The position numbers were made by a program, and so were the translations under genes. Under the pieces are notes generated by a model that did no database searches, was not told the origin of the DNA, and saw only the letters and a list, made by a program, of their open reading frames with translations. Source: Phocaeicola plebeius (GTDB taxonomy: Bacteria > Bacteroidota > Bacteroidia > Bacteroidales > Bacteroidaceae). From it: a stretch of 29,048 bases of DNA. The DNA lies in the NCBI GenBank assembly GCA_004558305.1, contig SFDG01000025.1:1-29048 (forward strand). Direction: 5' to 3'. Positions 15,144-22,796 of this stretch are shown one piece after another (positions within the stretch are counted from its first letter, which is position 1; every line of letters begins with the position of its first letter).

Positions 15144-15672
15144 AAATACCGTTTGCGGTAGGGCAGAGGGTGAGCCGATGCTCACGTGCAAAGCGGCGGG
15201 TAAACAGGAAAGAACTTCCCGCCCCGATGGCCGCTCCGGCCGCCACATCCCATACGTCATGCTTTTTCCCATATACCCGCGTCCAGCTGATATAAGTGGC
15301 TGCAGTCAAGGCAGGTGCTCCCCATGTCCATCCGTAACGTTGTTGCAGGAAGGTGGCGGCTGCAAACGCTACAGCCGCATGGCGCGAGGGAAACGATTGG
15401 TTGTCCGTACCGTCCGGCCGTTCTTTCTTGACCGTCTGTTTCAGCAGGATGGTGGCCGCCAATGTGGTGGCTCCCGCGAGGGCTGCCTGTTTCAGTCCCT
15501 CTCCGTCCTTGTACAGCAGCAAGGCCGTCGCTCCTGCCGCAGGAAGCACTACCGATACCACATCGCCGGAGTGGCGGACAGTCTTCCGGCTGCCTCCCGC
15601 TTCCATGCCTTGTGCCGAAACGGTCAGGAACAGAGTCAGACTGGCCACTACGAACAGGATCATCCGTTTCAT
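15124..15672 (-). CDS. Secreted/membrane PAP2-family phosphatase
   Basis: This 182-residue protein starts with a signal-like segment (MKRMILFVVASLTLFLTVSA) and carries PAP2 motifs K78-x6-R85-P86 (KQTVKKERP), P95-S96-R97-H98 (PSRH) and T131-R132-x5-H138-x3-D142 (TRVYGKKHDVWD). It is shorter than the PAP2 gene at 12799 and has fewer membrane spans, so it is a different subfamily. Its start overlaps the end of xth by 4 bp, and its stop codon (15124-15126) sits in the loop of the terminator hairpin. The lipid substrate is unknown. Confidence 0.88.
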   Translation of the reverse strand: MKRMILFVVASLTLFLTVSAQGMEAGGSRKTVRHSGDVVSVVLPAAGATALLLYKDGEGLKQAALAGATTLAATILLKQTVKKERPDGTDNQSFPSRHAAVAFAAATFLQQRYGWTWGAPALTAATYISWTRVYGKKHDVWDVAAGAAIGAGSSFLFTRRFAREHRLTLCPTANGIYASLQF

Positions 15673-16427
15673 AAGTCAACCGTCACTTCCACCGGACAAT
15701 GGTCGGAGCCGAAAATCTCCGTATGGATTGATGCCCCTTTCAGCTGTTCCGTCAACCGCCGGGAAGCCAGGAAATAATCGATACGCCAGCCGGCATTCTT
15801 TTCGCGGGCCTTGAATCGGTACGACCACCACGAATAGCTACCCTCCTGATCCGGATAGAAGTGGCGGAAGGTGTCCACGAATCCGGCATCCAGCAGCACC
15901 TGGAATTTCTCCCGCTCCTGGTCGGTGAATCCGGCGTTCATGCGATTGCTTTTCGGGTTTTTCAGGTCAATCTCCCGATGGGCTACGTTCAGGTCCCCGC
16001 ATACCAGTACAGGCTTCTGACGGTCCAGTTCCAGCAGGTACTGGCGGAAATCCTCTTCCCATGTCATCCGGTAGTCCAGACGTTTCAGTCCGTCCTGCGA
16101 ATTGGGTACATAGACCGTGACGAGGTAAAATGCAGGCATTTCCAGGGTGATGACCCGTCCCTCGTGGTCATGCGGTTCCACCCCGATGCCATACCGCACT
16201 GAAAGCGGTTGGTGGCGCGTGAAAATGGCCGTACCCGAATAGCCTTTTTTCTCGGCGTAGTTCCAGTACGATGTATAGCCATCGAAAGCCAGGTCGATTT
16301 GTCCTTCCTGCAGTTTGGTCTCCTGCAAGCAGAAAAAGTCGGCATCAAGGGAGGCGAAAGTCTCCCGGAAGCCTTTGTCACAACAGGCACGCAGCCCGTT
16401 GACATTCCATGAAATCAGTTTTATCAT
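15669..16427 (-). CDS. xth: Exodeoxyribonuclease III / AP endonuclease
   Basis: A 252-residue EEP-fold nuclease of the Xth/ExoA family, which cuts DNA at abasic sites during base-excision repair and has 3'-5' exonuclease activity. Visible active-site motifs are ISWNVNGLRA (N10), LQETKLQ (E36, metal ligand), the tyrosine in VTVYVPNSQ, CGDLNVAH (Asp and Asn), WWSYRFKAREKNAGWRIDYF and the terminal GSDHCPVE (Asp-His pair). Length and motifs are complete. It lies 6 bp after the outer-membrane gene and overlaps the next gene by 4 bp, so it is embedded in an envelope-gene operon. Confidence 0.96.
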   Translation of the reverse strand: MIKLISWNVNGLRACCDKGFRETFASLDADFFCLQETKLQEGQIDLAFDGYTSYWNYAEKKGYSGTAIFTRHQPLSVRYGIGVEPHDHEGRVITLEMPAFYLVTVYVPNSQDGLKRLDYRMTWEEDFRQYLLELDRQKPVLVCGDLNVAHREIDLKNPKSNRMNAGFTDQEREKFQVLLDAGFVDTFRHFYPDQEGSYSWWSYRFKAREKNAGWRIDYFLASRRLTEQLKGASIHTEIFGSDHCPVEVTVDL

Positions 16428-16433
16428 TCTATC

Positions 16434-17129
16434 TCAAAAGCTAAGGTCAAACAAATATGTCACCTTTCCCACGACGGCAGAATGGCCGGAACGGGAGAAA
16501 GGATCCTTTTTCGAATTGTTGTAAAAGTCGCTCAGTCCGTAATAATAACGGGCTTCTGCTATGAAATGCCCGATGCCGGTCATGACTTCCAGTCCGGCTC
16601 CGGCCGTAATGCCATAGTCGAATTTCCGGTCGGCCATGTAGCCGTATTGCTGCACGACACCGTTGGCGCGCTGGTCGGGGTTCCACGGGTCACTTTTCAC
16701 TTCCTTTTCACTCAGCAGGATGCCGATCTGCGGCCCCAGGTTCAGGACGAACCGAGTGCCTCGGTTTCCGTCCTTGCCGAAGGCCAAGTGGGCCAGCAAC
16801 GGGATTTCCACATAGTTCATTTGTCGGTGATAAGTGTCCCCGCTGCCGTCTTCAATCTTTTCTTTCCATCCATGGGCCGAATAGTTCACTTCCGCCTGGA
16901 TGCCGCAGATCATCTTGAAGTACTTTTCCGAGATGTAGCGGGCCGTGAAGCCCATCACCGGGGCCATATACGAAGCCTGCTTGATGCGTGGCTCGAAGCT
17001 GACCGAGTTGAGGTTGACTCCTCCATTGACTCCTACAGCCCAGTTGGAGCGACTTTCTTGCAGTTGGCCGCGGGCGGGCAGTGCAACGAGCAGCGCCCCC
17101 AGCATGGCGGTGAGAAGATATTTGTTCAT
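16434..17129 (-). CDS. Outer-membrane beta-barrel protein (PorT-like)
   Basis: The 231 residues begin with a signal peptide (MNKYLLTAMLGALLVALPARG) and then alternate short beta strands (WAVGVNGGVNLNSVSF, YVEIPLLAHLAFG, FVLNLGPQIGILL, DYGITAGAGLEVM, FIAEARYYYGLSDFY), ending in a C-terminal Phe after VTYLFDLSF, typical of an eight-stranded barrel. It resembles the PorT family of small Bacteroidetes barrels, but a specific function cannot be assigned. It is third in the minus-strand operon, 24 bp after the LysM gene. Confidence 0.87.
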   Translation of the reverse strand: MNKYLLTAMLGALLVALPARGQLQESRSNWAVGVNGGVNLNSVSFEPRIKQASYMAPVMGFTARYISEKYFKMICGIQAEVNYSAHGWKEKIEDGSGDTYHRQMNYVEIPLLAHLAFGKDGNRGTRFVLNLGPQIGILLSEKEVKSDPWNPDQRANGVVQQYGYMADRKFDYGITAGAGLEVMTGIGHFIAEARYYYGLSDFYNNSKKDPFSRSGHSAVVGKVTYLFDLSF

Positions 17130-17153
17130 TGTCTCCAGTTCAAAGGGTTATGT

Positions 17154-18941
17154 TTATTCGAAATCGAGCTTGACCAGTTCATAGTCGTTGGTGAAATGCA
17201 CGAAGAACACCTTCCGGTTGATGAATCCCCCCCAGTTGTTCACCCGCTCGAACTTGAAGCCGGTCTGGATGGGTACCACCCGCACCTGGTCCAGCTGCTC
17301 CTCCAGCTTGTTCCCCTGTTCTGTCAGCCCTTTCAGGAAGAAATAGCCGATGTCGAATCCCAGCATTCCATACTTGGGGAAGGTGTTCCGCATGTCCTTG
17401 CTGTACCAGCGGCGGTAGTTGTAGATGAAGCGGACGGCTTCAGGAAACAGGTTGTTCGTGTAGAACGAGGAATAGAAATAGGTGTCCAGTTCGTAGAAAC
17501 TGGCCAGGTGCTCGTTCGTGTAGGTCTGCCATTCCGGATAGCCGAACAGGTGCATGTCGAAGTTCGGATGCTCGCGGCGCACCAGGGTGAGATGAGGCAG
17601 CAGGCGTATCAAGGCCGTATTGCTGCCCGAGGTAGGGATAAAGACATTCTGCCGCAGCGTGTCCATGGCCGCAATGACCTTGGTGCCGTCCACCTCCCCG
17701 TCCAGTTGCACCTGTCGGAAAGCGATGCCGTTGGCCTTCAGTTCCTCCTTCATTCCTTTCAGGAATTCGTCCTTCTCCTTGCTGGCCCCGTCGCTCAGGA
17801 AGACCACATTGGTCTTGCCGAAACGGCGGATGAAATGTTCATAGACCTCCGAGTAGAGATAAGACTGGGGGGTATTCACCTGATAGACATACGGATTGCT
17901 GAACACTTCCTCTACCTTGTTGGCAAACGGAACGACCAGTCGTGTCTGGTTCTTTCGGGCAAATTCGGCGAGGGCCTGGGTAGCCTCTGTCTGGTTGGGT
18001 CCGAAAACCACATCCATCTCCTTCAGTTGCGGGCCGGCTATCAGTTGCTTCACCACCTGTTGGCTGCCCTTGGTGTCATACGTATAGATATCCATGGACA
18101 CCCCTTGCCGTTTCAGGCTGTCGGCGGCCAGCAGGAATCCTTCATAGAACTCCAGCATCCGCACCTGTTCTTCGTCCTTGCTGCCGTTGGCTCCCGTAAA
18201 GGGCAACAGCAACGCGGCCTTCAGGTGCTTGCCCCCATGGGCAACAGCCGGGCGGCTTTGGTTGAACAATTCCTCGTTGGTCGGTGCGGCGGCCGGTGCT
18301 GCGGGAGCGGCCGGCGACTCACTTTTGGCATAAGGGATGAACAGGAACGACCCTTTCTTCAACTTGTTGGTACGCAGCTCCGGATTGGCAGCCATCAGTT
18401 CCTCTTGGGTGATGCCGTATTGCCGGCTGATACTGAAGATGGTCTCTTTCTTCTCCACCTTGTGCATGGTCTTCCATCCCCTGTCCTGACGGGCAGCAGG
18501 CGTGGAAGGTTCGGTCGTCGCAGCCGCAGTCGGTGCCGAGGCCGTTTCCGAAGGAATGACAATGACCTGTCCGATGCGGAAGTTGTTCGCGCTCAGCCCG
18601 GGATTGGCCGCACAGATGGCAGGGGCACTGACCTGGTATTTCACGGTCAGCTGGTAAAGCGTTTCGCCCGCCTGAATGGTGTGGAACTGCTTCTGCCGGG
18701 TGTTGTCGGTGGCCGCCTGCGGAATCTTCAAGGCTTGTCCGGCCCGGATCTTGGCATCGCTGCCGGGGTTCAGCCGTACGATGTCATCGATGGATACATG
18801 GTACATGCTGGCAATCGAGTAGAGGCTTTGTCCCTTGCCGACCGTGTGCAGGAAGTAACCGGTTTCTTGAGCCTGCAACGGCAAGAAAGCGGCAGTGGCG
18901 CTCAGGGCCACTGCCAGCATGAATGGATAGATACGGTTCAT
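17154..18941 (-). CDS. LysM and type-1 periplasmic-binding-fold protein
   Basis: This 595-residue protein has a signal peptide (about 1-24), three LysM domains (about 30-74, 86-130 and 158-203, each of the form VxxGxTLYxIxxxY...ANPxL...GxxLxIP), an Ala/Pro-rich linker, and a C-terminal domain with the type-1 periplasmic-binding fold (from about 240, KAALLLPFTGANG, then DVVFGPNQTEATQALAEFA and TNVVFLSDGASKEK). No ABC transporter genes are nearby. The pairing of wall-binding LysM with this fold recalls LpoA-type activators of peptidoglycan synthases, though the link is inference. It overlaps the tricorn-like gene by 4 bp, so the two are probably translated together. Confidence 0.88.
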   Translation of the reverse strand: MNRIYPFMLAVALSATAAFLPLQAQETGYFLHTVGKGQSLYSIASMYHVSIDDIVRLNPGSDAKIRAGQALKIPQAATDNTRQKQFHTIQAGETLYQLTVKYQVSAPAICAANPGLSANNFRIGQVIVIPSETASAPTAAATTEPSTPAARQDRGWKTMHKVEKKETIFSISRQYGITQEELMAANPELRTNKLKKGSFLFIPYAKSESPAAPAAPAAAPTNEELFNQSRPAVAHGGKHLKAALLLPFTGANGSKDEEQVRMLEFYEGFLLAADSLKRQGVSMDIYTYDTKGSQQVVKQLIAGPQLKEMDVVFGPNQTEATQALAEFARKNQTRLVVPFANKVEEVFSNPYVYQVNTPQSYLYSEVYEHFIRRFGKTNVVFLSDGASKEKDEFLKGMKEELKANGIAFRQVQLDGEVDGTKVIAAMDTLRQNVFIPTSGSNTALIRLLPHLTLVRREHPNFDMHLFGYPEWQTYTNEHLASFYELDTYFYSSFYTNNLFPEAVRFIYNYRRWYSKDMRNTFPKYGMLGFDIGYFFLKGLTEQGNKLEEQLDQVRVVPIQTGFKFERVNNWGGFINRKVFFVHFTNDYELVKLDFE

Positions 18942-21900
18942 AATCGCGGTTTCTTGATAGTTTCCAGCATCAGCCGTACAGCCGTTTCCAGCTGCTTGTC
19001 GATGCCCTTCAGATGCTCTTCAGGACGGTTGAACACTTCGATGTCTGGATCGACAGATGTGTTTTCCGAATACACGCCGTTCATGTCCCTGCAGCCCACT
19101 TGCGGGATGCCGAACACCAATGTGGGGTCCATCTGCCGTTCCCACCAGACAGCCGTCATCGTGCCCGGAATGGAGGTGCCCACCAGTTTGCCGATGCCTA
19201 AGGTCCTGTACACCCACGGTGTGCCGCAGGCATTGCTGTAGTTGTCTTCGCAGACCAGCATGCACGACGGCTTGAGCCATTTGTTGAACGGGTCGCTGCC
19301 GATGTATTGTCCGCGGGGTACAAACTGCTGGTACTCCTTGCCGGACAGCAAGGTGACGACATCATCGTGCAGCCAGCCGCCCCCGTTGTGACGGGTGTCG
19401 ATGACCACCGCGTCATAGTTGCGGTAGCGTCCCAGCAGTTCGCTGTAGAGCGTGCGGAAGCTGGGGCTGTCCATGCCTTTGATGTGCACATAGCCGACAC
19501 GCTTTTCCGAGAGGCGTTCCACTTCTGCCCGGTTGCGTTCCACCCACCGCTGGTACAGCAGTTCGCCCAGCTGTCCGCTGCCCAGTCCCTTGATGGTGGC
19601 CGTAAAGCGTTTCTGGGTGGCCGGGTTATAGAGGTCCAGCCGGATTTTCTCGTTCACTTTGCCTTCCAGCAGCGGGTAATAGTCCTCCCCTTTGCGGACA
19701 GGAGTTCCGTCGATGGCCTCGATGATGCAACCAGCACAGGCCTCGGTCTTCATCAGGGTCAGCGGGCTTTTGGCGATGATTTCAGCAATCCGCAGTCCGT
19801 CACCTTCGTATGCCGTGTCGAAATAGACACCCAGCGAAGCGGTCGGCAGTACATCCTTGTCGCTGTAATACCGGCAGCCCGTATGCGAGCCGTTCAGTTC
19901 GCCCAACATCTCGCTCAGCATTTCGGCAAAGTCATAGTTGTTGTTGATGTAGGGGAGGAACCGTTCGTAGTTCTCGCGGTAGTAGGCCCAGTCGGTACCG
20001 TGCAGGTTCTCTACATAGAACTTGTCCTGCACCTGTCTCCAAGCATGCTCGAAGAGATACGCCCGCTCTTCAGCCGGACAATAGTCGAACCGCGCCTTGA
20101 ACGAAATGTCCGTTGCCTTGCCGTCTTCCAGCTTGATTTTCTTCAGTCCGCTGCCCGTGCAGAGGTAGAGATGCTCTTTCTTCTTGTCTGCGTTCAGCAG
20201 TCCGCTGCCGGCCCCTTTCAGCAGAATCTTGGTGGAATTCTCTTTCAGGTCGTGTACCCACAGGTCATATCCCTGTTCGAAGCGGGACTGGTAGTAGAAT
20301 TTGTCCCCTTTTGAAGACAGGAAACCATCGCCGAGATGAGACGAATTGACCGTGAGTCGCTTCACCCGGTCGCGGCAGTTGTCCAGGTCAAACACCAGCG
20401 GCTTTACCTCGTCCTCCTTATCGGCCTTGTCCTTTTTGCCGTCGGCCTTTTTCTCTTTCTTGCTCTTGCCCGTTTCTTCCGCTTTCTTTTCGTCCTCCTT
20501 CTCCTTCTTTTCCGCTTCTTCTACCCGTTCCGCATCTTCCTTGCTCAGGCAGAAACGGTCGTAAGCCTCCGCGTCGAAGAACATGATATAGGCATCCTGC
20601 TCCGCACCCCAGCTGCCGTGGCTGCGGTAGCCGGCCCGGTCGCTCTGCCAGACCATGGCTTTTCCGCCCAGCACCCAGCGGGCACTTCCATCGTTGTAGC
20701 CACTTTGCGTCAGGTTGTGCATCTCGCCGTTGCCGGAAGCGTTCAGCAGCACCACATCCTTGTTGTTCCAGCCGCCTGTCCCGATATAGTCCGACAGGAT
20801 CCACCGGCTGTCGGGGCTCCATTCGAACCATTGGTCACCGTCGCTGTAGGAATACTGGTACTTGCCTTCCATGACCGTGCGTACCGCTTTTGTCTTCAGG
20901 TTGATGGCCCGGATGGCTGTCCGGTCTTCCAGGAAAGCGATTTCCTTGCCGTCGGGACTGTACTTCGGCTCGAACGAAGTGCGGTCAGACATCGTCAGCC
21001 GTTCCTCGCGGACATCGTTCGCATACGTAAAGAGCTGGTCTTCCTTGTTCGTCAAAGAGGTCTGGTAGATTTGCCATACCCCGTCCCGTTCCGAAGCATA
21101 CGCCAGGCTGCGTCCGTCGGGCGAGAACTGAACGTTCCGCTCCTGCTGGGGCGTGTTGGTGATGCGGCGGGTAGTGCCGTATTCGGTAGAAGTGACATAC
21201 ACGTCGCCATGCAGCACGAACGCCACTTCCTTGCCCTCCGGCGAAGGCACCATTTCGGTTGCCCCCTGCGTGCGGGTCTGTTTCAGCAAGTCGCGGTCGT
21301 TCGAGTCGGCCTTGATGTCCACCTTCACCTTGCTGGGCTGTCCGCCCGGGGCCAAGGTATAGATTTCGCCGTTCCATCCATAGCACAACGTGCCGGTAGA
21401 AGCGACACTCAGGAATCTCACCGGATTCTTCTCGTAGTGGGTTATCTGCGTGGCCGATGTTCCGTCAATCGGGCGGCAGAAAATGTTCGAAGCCCCTTTC
21501 TCCTCGCTCAAATAATAAAAAGACTTTCCGTCGGGTGTCCATACCGGATTCCGGTCTTCGCCTGCGAAGGTGGTCAGCTGGCGGAAGCTCCGTTCCCCGT
21601 TGTCGGTACACAACCATACGTTGCGGCTGATGGAAGCCTGCTCGTGCTTGCGCCACGGGTCTTCATACCCTTTCTTGTCGTGGTACAGCCACTGCCCGGT
21701 GTCGCCGGGACGGAAGGAGATATTCTCCATGGGAAGCGACGAGAACAGCCGGGGACGGCCGCCTTCCGTGCTCACTTCGTACACCTGCGGGAATTGGGCC
21801 GAGGGGAACTGCCGGTCGTGGATGTCCGGCTGTAGGGAGGCACTGAACAGCACGGTATGGTTGTCCTTGAAAGCAACGGGCGTTTCGCTGCCCGAGTGGG

Positions 21901-22213
21901 TGGTCAGTCGTCGGGGAGTCCCTCCCTGTGCGTCTACGACGAAAATGTCCAGACTGCCCATCCGGTCGGAGGCGAACGCAATCTGTTGCCCGTCGGGACT
22001 CCATATCGGCCGGCTGTCGAATCCGGCGTTCGAAGTGAGCTGCCGGGCTGTTCCCCCTGCAGCAGGCACGGTAAACACGTCGCCCTTGTAGGCAAAGGCA
22101 ATGGTAGAGCCATCCGGTGAGATGGCACTGTATCTCATCCAAAGCGGCGGGGTTTGTGCCCCCACTTGTGCTGCAGCCAGTAAGGCGGCAGCTGCAATTA
22201 ACATTTTCTTCAT
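18938..22213 (-). CDS. Secreted tricorn-like S41 protease
   Basis: The 1091-residue protein has a signal peptide (about 1-19), beta-propeller repeats (about 25-555: SPDGSTIAFAYKGD, SPDGQQIAFASDRMG and others of the SPDGxxIAF type), a Lys/Glu-rich insert (about 560-603), a helical core, a PDZ-like part (about 820-900) and a C-terminal S41 protease domain. A tricorn catalytic tetrad can be placed: S776-H777 in NGSHTG, S993 in DNYSNACG and E1050 in YSENTS; spacing agrees with my memory of Thermoplasma tricorn (S745-H746, S965, E1023). The signal peptide places it in the periplasm, unlike archaeal tricorn. It heads the operon. Confidence 0.92.
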   Translation of the reverse strand: MKKMLIAAAALLAAAQVGAQTPPLWMRYSAISPDGSTIAFAYKGDVFTVPAAGGTARQLTSNAGFDSRPIWSPDGQQIAFASDRMGSLDIFVVDAQGGTPRRLTTHSGSETPVAFKDNHTVLFSASLQPDIHDRQFPSAQFPQVYEVSTEGGRPRLFSSLPMENISFRPGDTGQWLYHDKKGYEDPWRKHEQASISRNVWLCTDNGERSFRQLTTFAGEDRNPVWTPDGKSFYYLSEEKGASNIFCRPIDGTSATQITHYEKNPVRFLSVASTGTLCYGWNGEIYTLAPGGQPSKVKVDIKADSNDRDLLKQTRTQGATEMVPSPEGKEVAFVLHGDVYVTSTEYGTTRRITNTPQQERNVQFSPDGRSLAYASERDGVWQIYQTSLTNKEDQLFTYANDVREERLTMSDRTSFEPKYSPDGKEIAFLEDRTAIRAINLKTKAVRTVMEGKYQYSYSDGDQWFEWSPDSRWILSDYIGTGGWNNKDVVLLNASGNGEMHNLTQSGYNDGSARWVLGGKAMVWQSDRAGYRSHGSWGAEQDAYIMFFDAEAYDRFCLSKEDAERVEEAEKKEKEDEKKAEETGKSKKEKKADGKKDKADKEDEVKPLVFDLDNCRDRVKRLTVNSSHLGDGFLSSKGDKFYYQSRFEQGYDLWVHDLKENSTKILLKGAGSGLLNADKKKEHLYLCTGSGLKKIKLEDGKATDISFKARFDYCPAEERAYLFEHAWRQVQDKFYVENLHGTDWAYYRENYERFLPYINNNYDFAEMLSEMLGELNGSHTGCRYYSDKDVLPTASLGVYFDTAYEGDGLRIAEIIAKSPLTLMKTEACAGCIIEAIDGTPVRKGEDYYPLLEGKVNEKIRLDLYNPATQKRFTATIKGLGSGQLGELLYQRWVERNRAEVERLSEKRVGYVHIKGMDSPSFRTLYSELLGRYRNYDAVVIDTRHNGGGWLHDDVVTLLSGKEYQQFVPRGQYIGSDPFNKWLKPSCMLVCEDNYSNACGTPWVYRTLGIGKLVGTSIPGTMTAVWWERQMDPTLVFGIPQVGCRDMNGVYSENTSVDPDIEVFNRPEEHLKGIDKQLETAVRLMLETIKKPRL

Positions 22214-22267
22214 GTTATATCAGTCAATTTTAATGGTTTCCAGTCATTCTGTTTATCTTTTAAATTG

Positions 22268-22275
22268 CAAAGATA
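22268..22275 (-). promoter_or_regulatory. -7 box of the tricorn operon promoter
   Basis: On the minus strand TATCTTTG (22275 down to 22268) is a full TAnnTTTG match. The -33 position (about 22299-22296) reads CTTC, a poor match. Transcription would start near 22261, about 48 nt before the start codon. Confidence 0.5.
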
Positions 22276-22438
22276 CTCAATTCTTTGGAATTATTGAAGA
22301 AAACCGGAAGAAATGCTGCAGGTGCCGGTGCAGGTTGTGCTGCGGGCCTGCAGCGATGCCGTCGCTTCTTGCCTCACGGATAGGCTTTGGAACCGGAAGA
22401 ACCGGCATCTGCATCCCGTGTTCAGAGGGCTTCCGGAA

Positions 22439-22534
22439 ATCGACCGACCATCGTCAGTCGATTGGCTAACCTTCGTCGGACGAATGATTGACATACGTTG
22501 CTCGATTGACCGACCTTCGTCGGTCGATATCCCG
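22439..22534. repeat. Degenerate 22-bp tandem repeat, about 4.4 copies
   Basis: Four units start at 22447, 22469, 22491 and 22513, each exactly 22 bp. Each begins close to ACCTTCGTCGG, and unit positions 1-2, 6-8 and 13-15 (AC, CGT, CGA) are identical in all four. The preceding 8 bp (22439-22446) match the end of the unit. Units 1 and 4 can fold as short hairpins: ATCGACcGAC with GTCaGTCGAT around CATC, and GACCGAC with GTCGGTC around CTTC. The period is not a multiple of three, so it is unlikely to be coding. Confidence 0.75.
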
Positions 22535-22684
22535 AAGCCTTCCGATGAGGACTCTTATGCGGCTTTTTGCTTTGTCGGTAAGTAGTACGTGCGGATGGAA
22601 CAAAGACGACGTTTCAATCTGGTCAAGAAGGCAAGTGGGGGAACTGGATAGTTGCATCTTTTCTGACTCCGAAAAGGCTCAGTC

Positions 22685-22709
22685 GTGTTTTAGGAAACAC
22701 TTTTTTTAT
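22685..22709 (+). terminator. Terminator-like hairpin upstream of pfp
   Basis: GTGTTT (22685-22690) pairs with AAACAC (22695-22700) around TAGG and is followed by seven T. The stem is short, but the arrangement is typical of a plus-strand intrinsic terminator. No plus-strand gene precedes it within the gap; the nearest flanking gene points the other way. Confidence 0.55.
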
Positions 22710-22716
22710 TATATTC

Positions 22717-22747
22717 TTTCACGTTTTTCAAAAAAACGCTATATTTG
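22717..22747 (+). promoter_or_regulatory. Bacteroidetes-type promoter for pfp
   Basis: TTTC at 22717-22720 and a full -7 match TATATTTG at 22740-22747 are 19 bp apart. Transcription would start near 22754, about 43 nt before the ATG at 22797. The spacer contains CGTTTTT and AAAAACG as an inverted repeat (22722-22739), which could be a regulator site or chance in an A/T-rich tract. Confidence 0.65.
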
Positions 22748-22796
22748 CAGAAAGATAGATTGAAAACACCTTTATTAAAAAGAAATACTGACGATT

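Larger units (their letters stand above)
22214..22796. other. 583-bp divergent intergenic region, no convincing gene
   Basis: The gap separates the tricorn-like gene (minus) from pfp (plus). From left it holds the minus promoter, a GC-rich part (about 22300-22430) with the 11-mer AACCGGAAGAA at 22302 and again at 22391, the 22-bp tandem repeat, hairpin CTTTTC/GAAAAG at 22658-22676, a terminator-like hairpin and the pfp promoter. Small open frames cross it on both strands, but none has a recognisable protein or a clear start site. A non-coding RNA ending at about 22707 is possible but not shown. Confidence 0.6.

Noticed and set aside
16482..19241. 919-residue open frame on the plus strand
   Set aside because: Antisense to the outer-membrane, LysM and tricorn-like genes, all with strong domain evidence. 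No domain or start site supports it.
19307..21835. Two plus-strand frames (335 and 499 residues) opposite the tricorn-like gene
   Set aside because: Antisense shadows; the minus-strand protein has an intact catalytic tetrad and propeller repeats.
22439..22534. CRISPR array
   Set aside because: Units are directly adjacent with no spacers, units are divergent, and no cas genes are present in the window.
22313..22585. 90-residue plus-strand frame in the divergent gap, and minus-strand frames at 22291-22494 and 22466-22657
   Set aside because: They cross the 22-bp repeat, have no plausible ribosome binding site and no recognisable protein content.
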